NCBI RefSeq assembly: GCF_014931565.1
Contig: NZ_CP063353.1
Span: 2,852,001-2,916,000 of the forward strand
Direction: 5' to 3'
DNA: 64,000 bases
From: Clostridium sp. 'deep sea'
GTDB lineage: Bacteria > Bacillota > UBA994 > PWPR01
Numbering within the stretch: the stretch's first letter is position 1; the number at the start of each line of letters is the position of its first letter. Made by a program: the position numbers and the translations under genes. The notes beneath the pieces are model-generated. The model was not told the origin of the DNA, did not search any database, and saw nothing but the letters and a program-made list of their open reading frames with translations. Positions 17,172 to 29,876 of this stretch are shown in pieces.

Positions 17172-18224
17172 ATGTACAAAGGCGTTATAGCAAGGTATAA
17201 AGAGTTTTTGCCAGTAACCTCTAAAACCCCCATTGTTAGTCTAAATGAAGGAAATACACCCCTAATATATGCCGCCAATTTAAGTCAAGAACTAAATATA
17301 AATCTTTATTTTAAATACGAGGGTTTAAATCCTACCGGTTCGTTTAAAGATAGAGGTATGACACTTGCTGTAAGCAAAGCCAAAGAACAGGGTGCTAAGG
17401 CAATTATTTGTGCCTCTACTGGCAATACTTCTGCTTCAGCAGCAGCCTATGCTGCTCGGGCGGGGCTTAAGTGTTTGGTAGTTTTACCGAAAAATAAAGT
17501 AGCTAAGGGCAAGCTAATGCAGGCACTTGTTTATGGAGCTAAAGTTATCGAAGTTAATGGTAATTTTGATCAAGCTTTGGAGCTGGTGCAGTATGCAGCA
17601 AAAAAATTTAACATAACTATTGTGAACTCTTTAAACCCCTATAGAATTGAGTGTCAAAAAACAGCCGCTTTTGAGCTATGTGATGATCTCAAAAAATCTC
17701 CAAACTATCTCTTTATACCCGTTGGTAATGCTGGCAATATTACTGCCTATTGGCAGGGATTTAAAGAATATTACCAAGCTCAAAGAATAAACACATTACC
17801 AAAAATGATGGGTTACCAAGCGGCCGGAGCGGCACCTATTGTAGAGAATAAACTCATTAAAAACCCCGAGACCATTGCTACAGCTATTCGTATTGGAAAC
17901 CCAGTAAGTTGGCAAAAAGCTATTTTAGCCAGAGACGAATCTGGAGGCAATATAAATACTGTAACCGATAAAGAAATAACCACTGCATACCGCAAATTGG
18001 CTTATACAGAAGGTATCTTTGCTGAACCGGGGTCATGTGCAAGTTTTGCAGGGCTATTAAAAGCTCATGCTCAAAAGATTTTAAAACCCCAAAGTACAGT
18101 TGTTGCAGTTTTAACTGGTCATGGCTTAAAAGACCCCCAAATGGCAGAGATGCTAAACATGAAAATAGCTAGCATAAATGCCTGTGAAAGTGATCTAAAA
18201 ACCTTTATTGAAAGGAATCTATAG
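17172..18224 (+). CDS. thrC: Threonine synthase
   Basis: 350 residues, the length of the short bacterial ThrC class. It converts O-phosphohomoserine to threonine with pyridoxal phosphate. The PLP lysine is Lys59 in NPTGSFKDRG. The phosphate-binding stretch is STGNTSASAAAYAA. Near the C-terminus, AEPGSCASFAGLLKA and VLTGHGLKDP fit the family. The ribosome site is AGGGAGCAG. The stop lies two bases before thrB, giving a thrC-thrB operon. Confidence 0.95.
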   Translation: MYKGVIARYKEFLPVTSKTPIVSLNEGNTPLIYAANLSQELNINLYFKYEGLNPTGSFKDRGMTLAVSKAKEQGAKAIICASTGNTSASAAAYAARAGLKCLVVLPKNKVAKGKLMQALVYGAKVIEVNGNFDQALELVQYAAKKFNITIVNSLNPYRIECQKTAAFELCDDLKKSPNYLFIPVGNAGNITAYWQGFKEYYQAQRINTLPKMMGYQAAGAAPIVENKLIKNPETIATAIRIGNPVSWQKAILARDESGGNINTVTDKEITTAYRKLAYTEGIFAEPGSCASFAGLLKAHAQKILKPQSTVVAVLTGHGLKDPQMAEMLNMKIASINACESDLKTFIERNL

Positions 18225-18226
18225 CT

Positions 18227-19135
18227 ATGAAAATACGGGTGCCAGCTACAACTGCAAACTTAGGAGCTGGATTTGATTGCCTAGGATTGGCACTTGACCT
18301 ATGGCTACATGTTGAGGCAAAATATAATACCCCAGATATTAAGGTTATTACAACAGGGCAGGGTGGAGAATATTTACCTCAAAATGAACGCAATTATTTC
18401 ATTAGAACCATTAACGCTATTTTGCGAAAATGGCAAATGCCACCTCTTAAAGGCATCAATCTTTTTGTAAATAATGAAATTCCTCTTTCACGTGGTTTGG
18501 GCAGCAGTGCAGCTGTAACAGTTGCAGCTGTAAAAATAGCTTCTCAGCTAGCTAATAAAAGAGTAAGTTCAAGAGAGGCCATTAACATTGCCGGTGAAAT
18601 AGAGGGTCATGCAGATAATGTAGCTGCCGCTTATTATGGAGGACTGATTTTAACTGGAATGGTTAATAAAGAGGGTTATCAGGTTATTAAGCTACCCCTT
18701 AAACAACATGTGCCCTTAGCACTTGTTGCCATCCCCAACTATCGCATGCGTACGGCAGATGCTAGGGCAGTATTGCCTCGTAAAGTTACCCTACGAGACG
18801 CTGTATATAATAACAGTAGAACTGGCTTAGCGGTTTATGCATGGACATCTGGAGAATATCGCTTACTTAAAACGGCAATGCAGGACCGTTTACATCAGTT
18901 TTATCGTATTGGCATAATGGCGGGAGCTAAAGAAATGTTAGCTATGGCAAACTGCTGCAACAATAATTATGGAGCTGCACTAAGTGGCAGTGGTTCCACC
19001 TTAATTGCCTTTGGAGAAAAAAAGGGATTAACAGAGTTACGCACTATATGGCAAAATATTTGGGCAAAACATTCAATATCAGGAACCATAAAAATTATTA
19101 AAATATCAAGAGAAGGCGTATCTGTAGAATTATAA
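18227..19135 (+). CDS. thrB: Homoserine kinase
   Basis: 302 residues, GHMP kinase family. The ATP-binding motif PLSRGLGSSAAVT spans about 87-99, and the N-terminal VRVPATTANLGAGFD-type stretch matches ThrB. ALSGSGSTLIAF is the third GHMP motif. It supplies O-phosphohomoserine to the adjacent threonine synthase. The start is two bases after the thrC stop, which suggests coupled translation. Homoserine dehydrogenase is not in the window. Confidence 0.95.
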   Translation: MKIRVPATTANLGAGFDCLGLALDLWLHVEAKYNTPDIKVITTGQGGEYLPQNERNYFIRTINAILRKWQMPPLKGINLFVNNEIPLSRGLGSSAAVTVAAVKIASQLANKRVSSREAINIAGEIEGHADNVAAAYYGGLILTGMVNKEGYQVIKLPLKQHVPLALVAIPNYRMRTADARAVLPRKVTLRDAVYNNSRTGLAVYAWTSGEYRLLKTAMQDRLHQFYRIGIMAGAKEMLAMANCCNNNYGAALSGSGSTLIAFGEKKGLTELRTIWQNIWAKHSISGTIKIIKISREGVSVEL

Positions 19136-19160
19136 ACGCTATATGTTGTGTATTTATTAA

Positions 19161-19192
19161 AAATAACACACTATATATTGTGTTATTTTGTT
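19161..19192 (+). terminator. Terminator of thrCB
   Basis: AAATAACACA pairs perfectly with TGTGTTATTT over an eight-base loop and is followed by a T-rich stretch. Confidence 0.65.
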
Positions 19193-19220
19193 GAAAAACT
19201 CTATATTCAGGTGTTATAAT
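19191..19220 (+). promoter_or_regulatory. Promoter of nrdJ
   Basis: TTGAAA (19191-19196) and TATAAT (19215-19220), 18 bases apart, directly after the thrB terminator. No cobalamin riboswitch consensus is evident in the 80-base leader. Confidence 0.65.
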
Positions 19221-19299
19221 TGATTCCAATCAATTTTTATAAAAGTTAAAATTACAAAATAAACCAAATTTATTACTAAAAACGGAGAGGCGTGTCATA

Positions 19300-21510
19300 A
19301 TGAGATTAAGCAACAGTGCTAAAACTGTTTTAGAAAAGAGATACTTAACCAAAGTAAACGGCAAGGTTAATGAAACACCAGAGCAATTGGTGAGAAGAGT
19401 TGCTACAAATATTAGTATTATAGATAAAAATTACGGAGCAAATAAAGAGCAAGTTAAAAAAACAGAGCAAACATTTTTTAATTTAATATGGACACAAAAA
19501 TTTATTCCTAATTCACCTACCTTAATGAATGCAGGCAAAGACCTACAACAACTATCTGCCTGTTTTGTTTTACCCATAGAAGACTCCATGGAAAGCATTT
19601 TTGATACAGTTAAAAACGCTGCTTTAATTCACAAAAGCGGTGGCGGAACAGGTTTTTCTTTTTCTCGTTTACGACCTAAAAACTCTACAGTAAAAAGTAC
19701 TGGTGGAGTAGCTAGTGGCCCTGTATCTTTTATGAAAGTATTTAATGCTGCTACCGAGGCCGTTAAACAGGGTGGTGTTCGTAGGGGAGCCAATATGGCT
19801 ATTTTAAGAGTTGATCATCCAGATATCTTAGAATTTATTACCTGTAAAGAGAATAGTACAGAGTTAACTAACTTTAATATTTCAGTAGGTATAACAGATG
19901 CTTTTATGAAAGCACTTAAAGATAATACAGACTATGAGTTGATTAACCCTCACAATAAAGAGGTTGTTAAAAAGCTATCTGCTACAGATATTTGGCAAAA
20001 AATAGTTAGTGGGGCGTGGCATAACGGTGAACCAGGAATTGTTTTTTTAGATCGTTTAAATGCCGCTAATCCAACACCAGAGATTGGCGAAATTGAGAGC
20101 ACAAACCCCTGTGGAGAACAACCACTTTTACCATTTGAGTCTTGCAACTTAGGTTCAATTAATTTATCTAAATACGTAACTAATAAAGAAATTAACTGGA
20201 GTGAATTAGCCCAAACAGTGTTTGATGCTGTTCATTTTCTGGATAACGTTATAGATGCCAATAACTACCCTTTAAAACAAATTGATGAAACTACAAAAAG
20301 CAATCGTAAAATTGGTTTAGGGGTAATGGGATTTGCTGATCTACTATTAAAGCTGGAGATACCATATAACTCAGAGCAAGCAGTTGAAATGGCTGAAAAA
20401 GTAATGCAGTTTATTCAAGAACAGGGCAGAATAGCATCAACTAAGCTAGCTAAAGTTAGAGGCTCTTTCCCTAACTATGATAAAAGTATATTTAAAAATG
20501 GAGAGCCAATGCGTAATGCCACAATTACAACTATAGCTCCCACCGGAAGCATTAGCATTTTGGCTGGTTGCTCAAGTGGAATTGAGCCTGTATTTGCTTA
20601 TGCCTTTGTTAGAAATGTATTAGATAATGATCGACTAATTGAGGTTCATGCTGCCTTTGAAGATATTATGAAAGAAAAAGGCTATTACTCTCAGTCTTTA
20701 ATGGAACAGGTTTCTGATAGCGGTAATCTTCATAACACCAGCCTACCTCAAGAGACTAAAGATGTGTTTGTAACAGCCCATGATATAACACCTTATTGGC
20801 ATATGCGTATTCAAGCTGCCTTTCAAAATCATGTAGATAACGCTGTTTCTAAAACAGTTAACTTTCCTAACGAAGCAAGCCGTGAGGATGTAGCTAAGGT
20901 ATTTAAGTTAGCGTATGATCATGGCTGTAAAGGGGTTACAATATACCGTGATGGTAGTAGAGATCAACAGGTGTTAAGTGCTGGAATTAAAAGTGAGCCT
21001 GCCGTAGTAGAGGGTCACCAAATGACCCTAGATGCAGGTATGCATATTACCCCAAGACCACGACCAGAAGAGACCTTTGGCATTACTAAAAAGTATAACA
21101 TTGGCGGCTGTGGTAAACTATACGTTACCGTAAACCAAGATGAAAACGGTATTTGTGAGGTGTTTACTAATACTGGCAGTGAGGGCTGTGAGGCACTTGC
21201 CGATGCTTTAGCTCGCTTAATTAGTATTACCATACGAGCTGGAATTGATATAGAATCAATCTTAAACCAACTAAAGGGTATTCGGTGTGTAGGCTGTATT
21301 GTAGACGATGATACAGATGTACTATCTTGTCCAGATGCCATAGCTCAATCAATTGAGAAGGTTGTAAAAGGCTATGCCAGTTTACAGCTAGACTATATTG
21401 GTGGACCTCGTAATGCTGAAATTTGCCCTGAGCCTGGCTGTAATGGATTAGTAGTGCACCAAGACGGCTGTTATATCTGTCGAAACTGTGGATTTACTAA
21501 GTGTTCATAG
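19300..21510 (+). CDS. nrdJ: Adenosylcobalamin-dependent ribonucleotide reductase (class II)
   Basis: 736 residues, GGAGAGG ribosome site. It reduces ribonucleotides to deoxyribonucleotides and works without oxygen. The active-site finger NPCGEQPL and loop APTGSISILAG are present, together with GGVASGPVSF and KQGGVRRGANM. After the barrel comes a TSCPD domain (GCGKLYVTVN, GSEGCEALADALARL) and a C-terminal zinc ribbon with redox-type cysteines (CPEPGC, CYICRNCGF, ending CS). The domain order fits class II rather than class Ia or III. It stands alone between a promoter and a terminator. Confidence 0.93.
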   Translation: MRLSNSAKTVLEKRYLTKVNGKVNETPEQLVRRVATNISIIDKNYGANKEQVKKTEQTFFNLIWTQKFIPNSPTLMNAGKDLQQLSACFVLPIEDSMESIFDTVKNAALIHKSGGGTGFSFSRLRPKNSTVKSTGGVASGPVSFMKVFNAATEAVKQGGVRRGANMAILRVDHPDILEFITCKENSTELTNFNISVGITDAFMKALKDNTDYELINPHNKEVVKKLSATDIWQKIVSGAWHNGEPGIVFLDRLNAANPTPEIGEIESTNPCGEQPLLPFESCNLGSINLSKYVTNKEINWSELAQTVFDAVHFLDNVIDANNYPLKQIDETTKSNRKIGLGVMGFADLLLKLEIPYNSEQAVEMAEKVMQFIQEQGRIASTKLAKVRGSFPNYDKSIFKNGEPMRNATITTIAPTGSISILAGCSSGIEPVFAYAFVRNVLDNDRLIEVHAAFEDIMKEKGYYSQSLMEQVSDSGNLHNTSLPQETKDVFVTAHDITPYWHMRIQAAFQNHVDNAVSKTVNFPNEASREDVAKVFKLAYDHGCKGVTIYRDGSRDQQVLSAGIKSEPAVVEGHQMTLDAGMHITPRPRPEETFGITKKYNIGGCGKLYVTVNQDENGICEVFTNTGSEGCEALADALARLISITIRAGIDIESILNQLKGIRCVGCIVDDDTDVLSCPDAIAQSIEKVVKGYASLQLDYIGGPRNAEICPEPGCNGLVVHQDGCYICRNCGFTKCS

Positions 21511-21578
21511 TTAAAATACACCTAAACAAGCTATAATTTTAGATAATAGTTTTATTGTTTAATTAGTTTGTTATACTA

Positions 21579-21616
21579 AATGAGGGTTGCTTATAAAAAA
21601 GTTACCCTCATTCTTT
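21579..21616 (+). terminator. Terminator of nrdJ
   Basis: AATGAGGGT pairs with ACCCTCATT around about 14 bases and is followed by a T-rich stretch. Confidence 0.65.
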
Positions 21617-21649
21617 TAATAGATACTTAGAAAAATTGGAGTTGATTAA

Positions 21650-22669
21650 ATGCTAACTAAAGATATCCTTGTACATATTGCTACAGCTGTAACCCTACGA
21701 GAGGGTAGTGAAGGGGTAAGAACCTTTTTACGACAGGTGTATCTTAATCAGGGAATTTCTACTAAAGCCTGCTCTAAAAATATTCGATTACCATTACCTA
21801 TCACAGCTGCCCTAAAAAAGGAAGCTATTAAAGCTAACCTAATAGTTGATGGTGCAACCATGAAACTAACAGAACAGGGTGTTGAGTTTTGTGAAAAAGT
21901 TTTAGGTATAAAACAACAAACAGAGCTAGTATGCCCAAGGTGTAGTGGTTTACGGTATGTTATACCTCAAGAATTTCAGCAAGTAATGGAGCGTTTAAAG
22001 CTTTACCTATCAATGCGACCACAGGTTGATGTAACATTAGATCAGGCTCATGGAAAACCCATAACTGCTCTAAGAAGGGCTGTACTTGCTTTAGAAAAGG
22101 ATGCCTTCTTTAATAGAGAAATAGCTTTGTTTGGTGACGATGACTTAGTTTCAGTAGCGCTAATGTTGGTATGGAAACTCATATATGCTGATCAAAAATC
22201 ACCTAAAATAACTGTTTTTGATATAGATGAAAGGCTACTTGATTATATTGAAAGCATTGCTGATGAGCTAGAAATTGAGATAAACACGGTATTTTATGAT
22301 GCCAAAAACGCTATAGCGACAGAACACTTAAATAAATTTGAGGTGGCCTTTACTGATCCACCCTATACAACAGAGGGTGCTAAGCTGTTTTTAACCAGAG
22401 TTAAACAGCTATTAAAGACCCAAGTTAATTTACCCGTATTTTTCTCCTACGGTCAAAAGTCTCCCCAGGATAACCATGCCGTAATAAGAGTATTAACTGA
22501 GTTAGGATTTGCCATAGAAGAGCTAATTCCAAACTTTAACGAATACGAAGGTGCGGCAATACTAGGTGGTGTAGGCCAAATGATGGTACTTAAAAACGCC
22601 CTTACAACAAGCCCCAAACTACAAGAATTTAAGGGGTTAATATACACAAAAGAGGTTAAAGAAAAATAA
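21650..22669 (+). CDS. bpsA: BpsA-like N4-bis(aminopropyl)spermidine synthase
   Basis: 339 residues. An N-terminal winged-helix-like domain (about 1-90) is followed by a CPRC zinc-type motif, then a Rossmann domain with GDDDLVSVALML, TVFDIDERLLDYI and TDPPYTTEGAKLF. GDDD and DPPY are characteristic active-site motifs of BpsA (DUF43), which adds aminopropyl groups to spermidine to make branched polyamines. The family was described from thermophiles but has relatives in Clostridia. The product in this organism cannot be read from sequence. It is a single-gene unit with its own terminator. Confidence 0.8.
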   Translation: MLTKDILVHIATAVTLREGSEGVRTFLRQVYLNQGISTKACSKNIRLPLPITAALKKEAIKANLIVDGATMKLTEQGVEFCEKVLGIKQQTELVCPRCSGLRYVIPQEFQQVMERLKLYLSMRPQVDVTLDQAHGKPITALRRAVLALEKDAFFNREIALFGDDDLVSVALMLVWKLIYADQKSPKITVFDIDERLLDYIESIADELEIEINTVFYDAKNAIATEHLNKFEVAFTDPPYTTEGAKLFLTRVKQLLKTQVNLPVFFSYGQKSPQDNHAVIRVLTELGFAIEELIPNFNEYEGAAILGGVGQMMVLKNALTTSPKLQEFKGLIYTKEVKEK

Positions 22670-22673
22670 CGAT

Positions 22674-22710
22674 AAAAGCTGACCGTATTTAAGGTTAGCT
22701 TTTGTTTATT
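22674..22710 (+). terminator. Terminator of the bpsA-like gene
   Basis: AAAAGCTGACC pairs with GGTTAGCTTT(T) (one G-T pair) over an eight-base loop, then T-rich sequence. Confidence 0.65.
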
Positions 22711-22904
22711 ATATATCGCGAAGCCCACCCCGTAACCCAAAGGGATAGCCAAAGCACTCAGCTCCAAAGGGCTACGATGTAAAACAAGTGCAAACCAAAA
22801 AAATTGTTTAAAAAGGTTGGTTTATAAGCCGTTCTATTATAATATATAGGGGTAAAATATAGATTAGCTTTTAAGTATGAGATTTTATGATGGGATTGAT
22901 GCAA

Positions 22905-23861
22905 ATGACATTTACTGCCGATGCTAAAAAAGAATGTGCACGTCTTGAAATGAAAGACCGATGCTGTATTCTTAGTGAATTAGCAGCCTTTGTCAGAATT
23001 AATGGTGTTTTAGAGCTAGCTGGAGCTGGTAAATTAGGTATTAGCATGAGTACTGAAAACCCAGCCACTGCAAGGCGTATGTACAAACTTATTAAGTTTG
23101 TAATGGACCTAGATACAAATGTATTTGTACGCCGTAAAGTAAAGCTACGCAAAAACTATACCTATATGGTAAGTATTCGTCCATCTACTAAAACCCATGA
23201 TTTGCTTATCCAGCTAGGTATTATGGATAAAAACTATGCTATTATACCAGGTGTAAGTAGCAAGTTTATGAATTCTCAGTGTTGTAGAAGAGCATACTTA
23301 AGAGGAAGTTTTTTAGCATCTGGAGCAGTTAGTGATCCCAAAAGAGGGCGTTACCATTGTGAATTATTAACGCACGACAGCATTCATAAGGATCACTTAA
23401 AACACCTGTCATCAATAGAGGGTATACAATGGGGTGAAGTTGAGAAAAAAAATGATATAGTTTTATACCTTAAAGATAGCAGTTTAATAACAGTTCTTTT
23501 AAATCTAATAGGTGCAACATCAGCAGCCTTAAACTATGAAAACGCTCGGGTATACAGAGAGGTACGTAATAGAGTTAATCGTTTAGTTAACTCCGAAACA
23601 GCAAACCTTAACAAAACCCTTAAGGCGGCTTGGCGTCAGGCAGAAAAAATACAGATTATAGATAAATCTGTAGGACTAAGCACTTTACCAATATCTTTAC
23701 GTGAGGTAGCTAAGCTTAGGGTAAATAATCCAGAGCTCAGTCTTTCAGAGCTGGCCCTGCTAATGAAAAAACCAATTAGTAAATCTGCTGTGAATTACAG
23801 GCTGCGCAAAATTGAACAGTTGGCAGACAGTCTTGAATCAAATTTAAAAGGCAAAGAATAA
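22905..23861 (+). CDS. whiA: WhiA-family DNA-binding protein
   Basis: 318 residues from ATG 22905 (MTFTADAKKECARLEM), which matches the usual WhiA N-terminus; an ATG 18 bases earlier lacks a better ribosome site. The N-terminal half is the LAGLIDADG-like scaffold (CCRRAYLRGSFLASGAVSDP). The C-terminal half is a helix-turn-helix (LREVAKLRVNNPELSLSELALLM). WhiA affects division or sporulation genes in Gram-positives. In many relatives it follows rapZ and yvcK; here it stands alone upstream of the glycolytic operon. Confidence 0.92.
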   Translation: MTFTADAKKECARLEMKDRCCILSELAAFVRINGVLELAGAGKLGISMSTENPATARRMYKLIKFVMDLDTNVFVRRKVKLRKNYTYMVSIRPSTKTHDLLIQLGIMDKNYAIIPGVSSKFMNSQCCRRAYLRGSFLASGAVSDPKRGRYHCELLTHDSIHKDHLKHLSSIEGIQWGEVEKKNDIVLYLKDSSLITVLLNLIGATSAALNYENARVYREVRNRVNRLVNSETANLNKTLKAAWRQAEKIQIIDKSVGLSTLPISLREVAKLRVNNPELSLSELALLMKKPISKSAVNYRLRKIEQLADSLESNLKGKE

Positions 23862-23924
23862 ACTAAAAATGTGGAGTTTAGGATAAATTAATAGTACACT
23901 ATATAAAGAAGTTTATAATAGCAG

Positions 23925-23961
23925 TGTATAGCAAATAAACGATAAAAGTCTGCTATATACA
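23925..23961. promoter_or_regulatory. Imperfect inverted repeat upstream of the glycolytic operon
   Basis: TGTATAGCA and TGCTATATACA form a dyad about 60-100 bases before gap. It has no T-run and could be an operator or leader structure. No CggR gene is nearby, so the regulator is unknown. Confidence 0.3.
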
Positions 23962-24023
23962 TAACAATTTGAATAAATAGTTTAAAATCAATTCAAATGA
24001 ATTACTTTTTAGGAGGATTAGAT

Positions 24024-25028
24024 ATGACAGTAAGAGTAGGAATTAATGGTTTTGGTCGTATTGGTCGTCAAGTATTTAGAGTTGCTCACGCTAACCCCCA
24101 AGTTGAGGTTGTGGCAATTAATGATTTAGGTTCACCCGATCAAATGGCTTATTTATTAAAGCATGACAGCAACTATGGTTCTTTTGATGCAGAAGTAAAG
24201 GTAGAAGGAACAAACCTAATAGTAGACGGCAAAGCAATAAAAATTACCTCAGAGCGTAATCCTGCTGATTTAAAGTGGGGCGAGTTAAACACCGAAATAG
24301 TACTAGAGTGCACAGGCATGTTCCGTGATAAGGCAAAAGCCAGTTTGCATATTGAAGCAGGTGCTAAAAAAGTAATAGTTTCTGCTCCTTGTAAAGATGC
24401 TGACTACACAATAGTGTTAGGTGTAAATGATGAAGGCTATAAACCAGAAGAACACCATATTTTATCTAATGCATCTTGCACAACAAACTGCTTAGCTCCA
24501 GTAGCTAAGGTATTAGATGAAAACTTTGGAATTAAGCGCGGATTTATGACAACTATTCATGCCTATACTAATGACCAGAAAATTTTAGATGGCCCCCATA
24601 AAAAAGACTTTAGACGTGCTCGTGCTGCTGCTGTCTCTATAATACCTACCTCAACAGGTGCTGCCAAAGCTATAGGCACTGTTTTACCTCAGTTGGCTGG
24701 CAAACTTAGTGGAATGGCAATGCGTGTTCCTACCCCTACAGGTTCAATTGTTGATTTAACAGTAGAGTTAAATAAAAACGTAACAGCTGAAGAAGTTAAC
24801 AAAGCGTTTGAACTAGAAGCCAAAAACAAAATGAATGGTGTATTAGGTATTAGCTATGAGCCATTAGTTTCAGTAGATTATATTGGCGATAGTCGTTCAT
24901 CAATTGTAGATGCACTTTCTACAACAGTTAACGATGATAATATGTTAAAAGTTTTATCTTGGTATGATAACGAGTGGGGTTATTCTAGTAGAATGATTGA
25001 CCTTGCCGTATTTGTTGCCCAAAAATAA
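24024..25028 (+). CDS. gap: Glyceraldehyde-3-phosphate dehydrogenase
   Basis: 334 residues. Start at 24024, with AGGAGG nine bases upstream; an in-frame ATG at 23997 would bury this site. The NAD-binding fold opens with VGINGFGRIGRQVFR. The catalytic Cys152 sits in SNASCTTNCLAPV, with His later in the HAYTNDQ stretch. First gene of the operon gap-pgk-tpiA-gpmI-eno. It oxidises GAP to 1,3-bisphosphoglycerate in the cytosol. Confidence 0.97.
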   Translation: MTVRVGINGFGRIGRQVFRVAHANPQVEVVAINDLGSPDQMAYLLKHDSNYGSFDAEVKVEGTNLIVDGKAIKITSERNPADLKWGELNTEIVLECTGMFRDKAKASLHIEAGAKKVIVSAPCKDADYTIVLGVNDEGYKPEEHHILSNASCTTNCLAPVAKVLDENFGIKRGFMTTIHAYTNDQKILDGPHKKDFRRARAAAVSIIPTSTGAAKAIGTVLPQLAGKLSGMAMRVPTPTGSIVDLTVELNKNVTAEEVNKAFELEAKNKMNGVLGISYEPLVSVDYIGDSRSSIVDALSTTVNDDNMLKVLSWYDNEWGYSSRMIDLAVFVAQK

Positions 25029-25048
25029 CCCAATATTAGGAGTATCTA

Positions 25049-26236
25049 ATGAAAAAAAAGTTAGTTAGTGATCTTAACTTGCAAAATAAAAGAGTATTAA
25101 TGAGAGTAGACTTTAATGTTCCCTTAAAAGAAGGTGAAGTCACCGATGATACTCGTATTCAAGCGGCATTACCAACAATTAAATATATAATTGAACAGGG
25201 CGCCTCATTAATACTAATTAGTCATTTAGGAAGACCAAAAGGAAAAGTAAATATCGACTACTCTTTAGCCCCCGTAGCTTTGCACTTAAGTAAGCTTGTA
25301 GATACCAAAGTTAGTTTTATCAATAAAACAATTGGTGATGAGGTTAAAGAACAGGTAAAAAAACTACCCAGTGGAGAGATACTTATTTTAGAGAACCTTC
25401 GGTTTGATTCCAGAGAAAAGCAAAATGACTTACAGTTTGCTAAAGAACTAGCTCAGTATGCAGATATTTATGTTAACGATGCCTTTGGGGTTAGCCATAG
25501 AGCCCATGCCTCGGTTGAGGCATTAGCTAAATTAATGGCAGACAAAGCTGTAGCAGGATTTTTACTCGAAAAAGAAATAGACTATGCTACAAAAATTCTG
25601 GAAAACCCTAACAGACCATTTACAGCAATATTAGGTGGAAAAAAAGTTAGTGATAAAATTAAAGTAATTGAGTCACTATTATTAAAAGTAAACAACTTAA
25701 TAATTGGTGGTGGTATGGCAAATACCTTTTTAAAGGCTATGAATTATGAGGTTGGTAAATCTTTTGTAGAAGAAGATAAAGTAGCGTTAGCTAAAGAGCT
25801 GTTAGTTGCAGCCCAAGAAAAGGGTGTTAATATTTACTTGCCAGTAGATGTTATTACAGCAACTGAGTTTTCAGAATCAGCCGAACCCCATTATTTTGAT
25901 GTAGATAATATACCCCCAAATGAAATGATATTAGATATAGGACCAGCTACCTGTGAAGAGTACTCTGCCATTTTAAAAGAATCTAAATTAGTAGTATGGA
26001 ATGGTCCAATGGGCGTGTTTGAACTAGATCCATTTTCGGTAGGAACTAGAACCCTAGCTGCCCATTTAGCAGTAAATGATGCAGAGGTAGTAGTGGGTGG
26101 TGGAGACTCTGCCGCAGCTGTTAAACAATTTGGTTATGGAGATGAAATGAACCATATTTCAACTGGTGGGGGCTCTTTTTTAGAAATGATGGAAGGCAAA
26201 GTGCTACCAGGTTTAGCCGCATTGGCAGATAAATAG
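25049..26236 (+). CDS. pgk: Phosphoglycerate kinase
   Basis: 395 residues, AGGAGT ribosome site, 20 bases after gap. Substrate-site motifs VLMRVDFNVPLKEG and LISHLGRPKGK, the hinge stretch LENLRFD, and the C-terminal GGGDSAAAVKQFG nucleotide loop are all present. It transfers the acyl phosphate of 1,3-bisphosphoglycerate to ADP. Intact and of normal length. Confidence 0.97.
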   Translation: MKKKLVSDLNLQNKRVLMRVDFNVPLKEGEVTDDTRIQAALPTIKYIIEQGASLILISHLGRPKGKVNIDYSLAPVALHLSKLVDTKVSFINKTIGDEVKEQVKKLPSGEILILENLRFDSREKQNDLQFAKELAQYADIYVNDAFGVSHRAHASVEALAKLMADKAVAGFLLEKEIDYATKILENPNRPFTAILGGKKVSDKIKVIESLLLKVNNLIIGGGMANTFLKAMNYEVGKSFVEEDKVALAKELLVAAQEKGVNIYLPVDVITATEFSESAEPHYFDVDNIPPNEMILDIGPATCEEYSAILKESKLVVWNGPMGVFELDPFSVGTRTLAAHLAVNDAEVVVGGGDSAAAVKQFGYGDEMNHISTGGGSFLEMMEGKVLPGLAALADK

Positions 26237-26247
26237 GAGTATAAATA

Positions 26248-26995
26248 ATGAGAAAACCAATAATTGCAGGTAACCATAAAATGAATTTAACACCTGCACA
26301 AACAGAATCACTCTTAAAAGAACTCAAAAATAACATAGCTAATTATGGGCAAGTAGAAATAATTATTTGCCCACCCTTTACATCTTTAGCTATTGCTAAG
26401 ATAACAACAGAAAACACCAATATTCAATTAGGTGCCCAAAATGTTCATCAAGCAGAAAAGGGAGCCTTTACCGGTGAAATTTCAGCGCCTATGCTTAAAG
26501 AAATTGGCTGTGATTGGATTATATGTGGACACTCAGAGCGTCGTCACATATACCAAGAAAGCAATGAAATAGTAAATAATAAAATTAAAGCAACCTTAAA
26601 TGCAGGTTTAAAACCAATATTATGTGTTGGTGAAACCAGTGAAGAGCGTGAACAGCATAAAACAAATGAAGTATTGCAGAATCAGTTAAAGGGAAGCTTG
26701 GCAGGATTAACAGAAGCACAACTGCAAACACTAGTAGTAGCTTATGAGCCTGTTTGGGCTATAGGTACTGGTAAAACAGCTACCCCTAATGATGCAAATA
26801 CTGGCTGTAGCTTTATTAGAGAGCAAATAGCTAACATGTATGGAAAAAAACTAGCTGAAAATACTCGTATTTTATATGGTGGAAGCGTTAAGCCAGCCAA
26901 TGTAAAACAATTAATGAGTGAAATCGATATAGATGGAGCATTAGTTGGTGGAGCTAGCCTCAAAAGTGCTGACTTTACTGCTATAGTTAAATTCA

Positions 26996-27003
<8 letters not shown>
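26248..27003 (+). CDS. tpiA: Triosephosphate isomerase
   Basis: 251 residues. Lys11 lies in AGNHKMN, where His replaces the common Trp. His95 is in CGHSERR, and the catalytic Glu in YEPVWAIGTGKT. The last loop LYGGSVKPAN binds phosphate. The stop overlaps the start of gpmI by eight bases. It interconverts dihydroxyacetone phosphate and GAP. Confidence 0.97.
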
Positions 27004-29805
<2,802 letters not shown>

Positions 29806-29814
29806 TAAAACTTA

Positions 29815-29843
29815 TTGTCACTTTAAGATAGTTGTGTTAAAAT
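29815..29843 (+). promoter_or_regulatory. Promoter upstream of secG
   Basis: TTGTCA and TAAAAT are 17 bases apart, and TAAAAT ends about 34 bases before the secG start codon. Confidence 0.55.
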
Positions 29844-29876
29844 ACAGACCTGTAAACAAACTTAGGAGGTGGGTAA

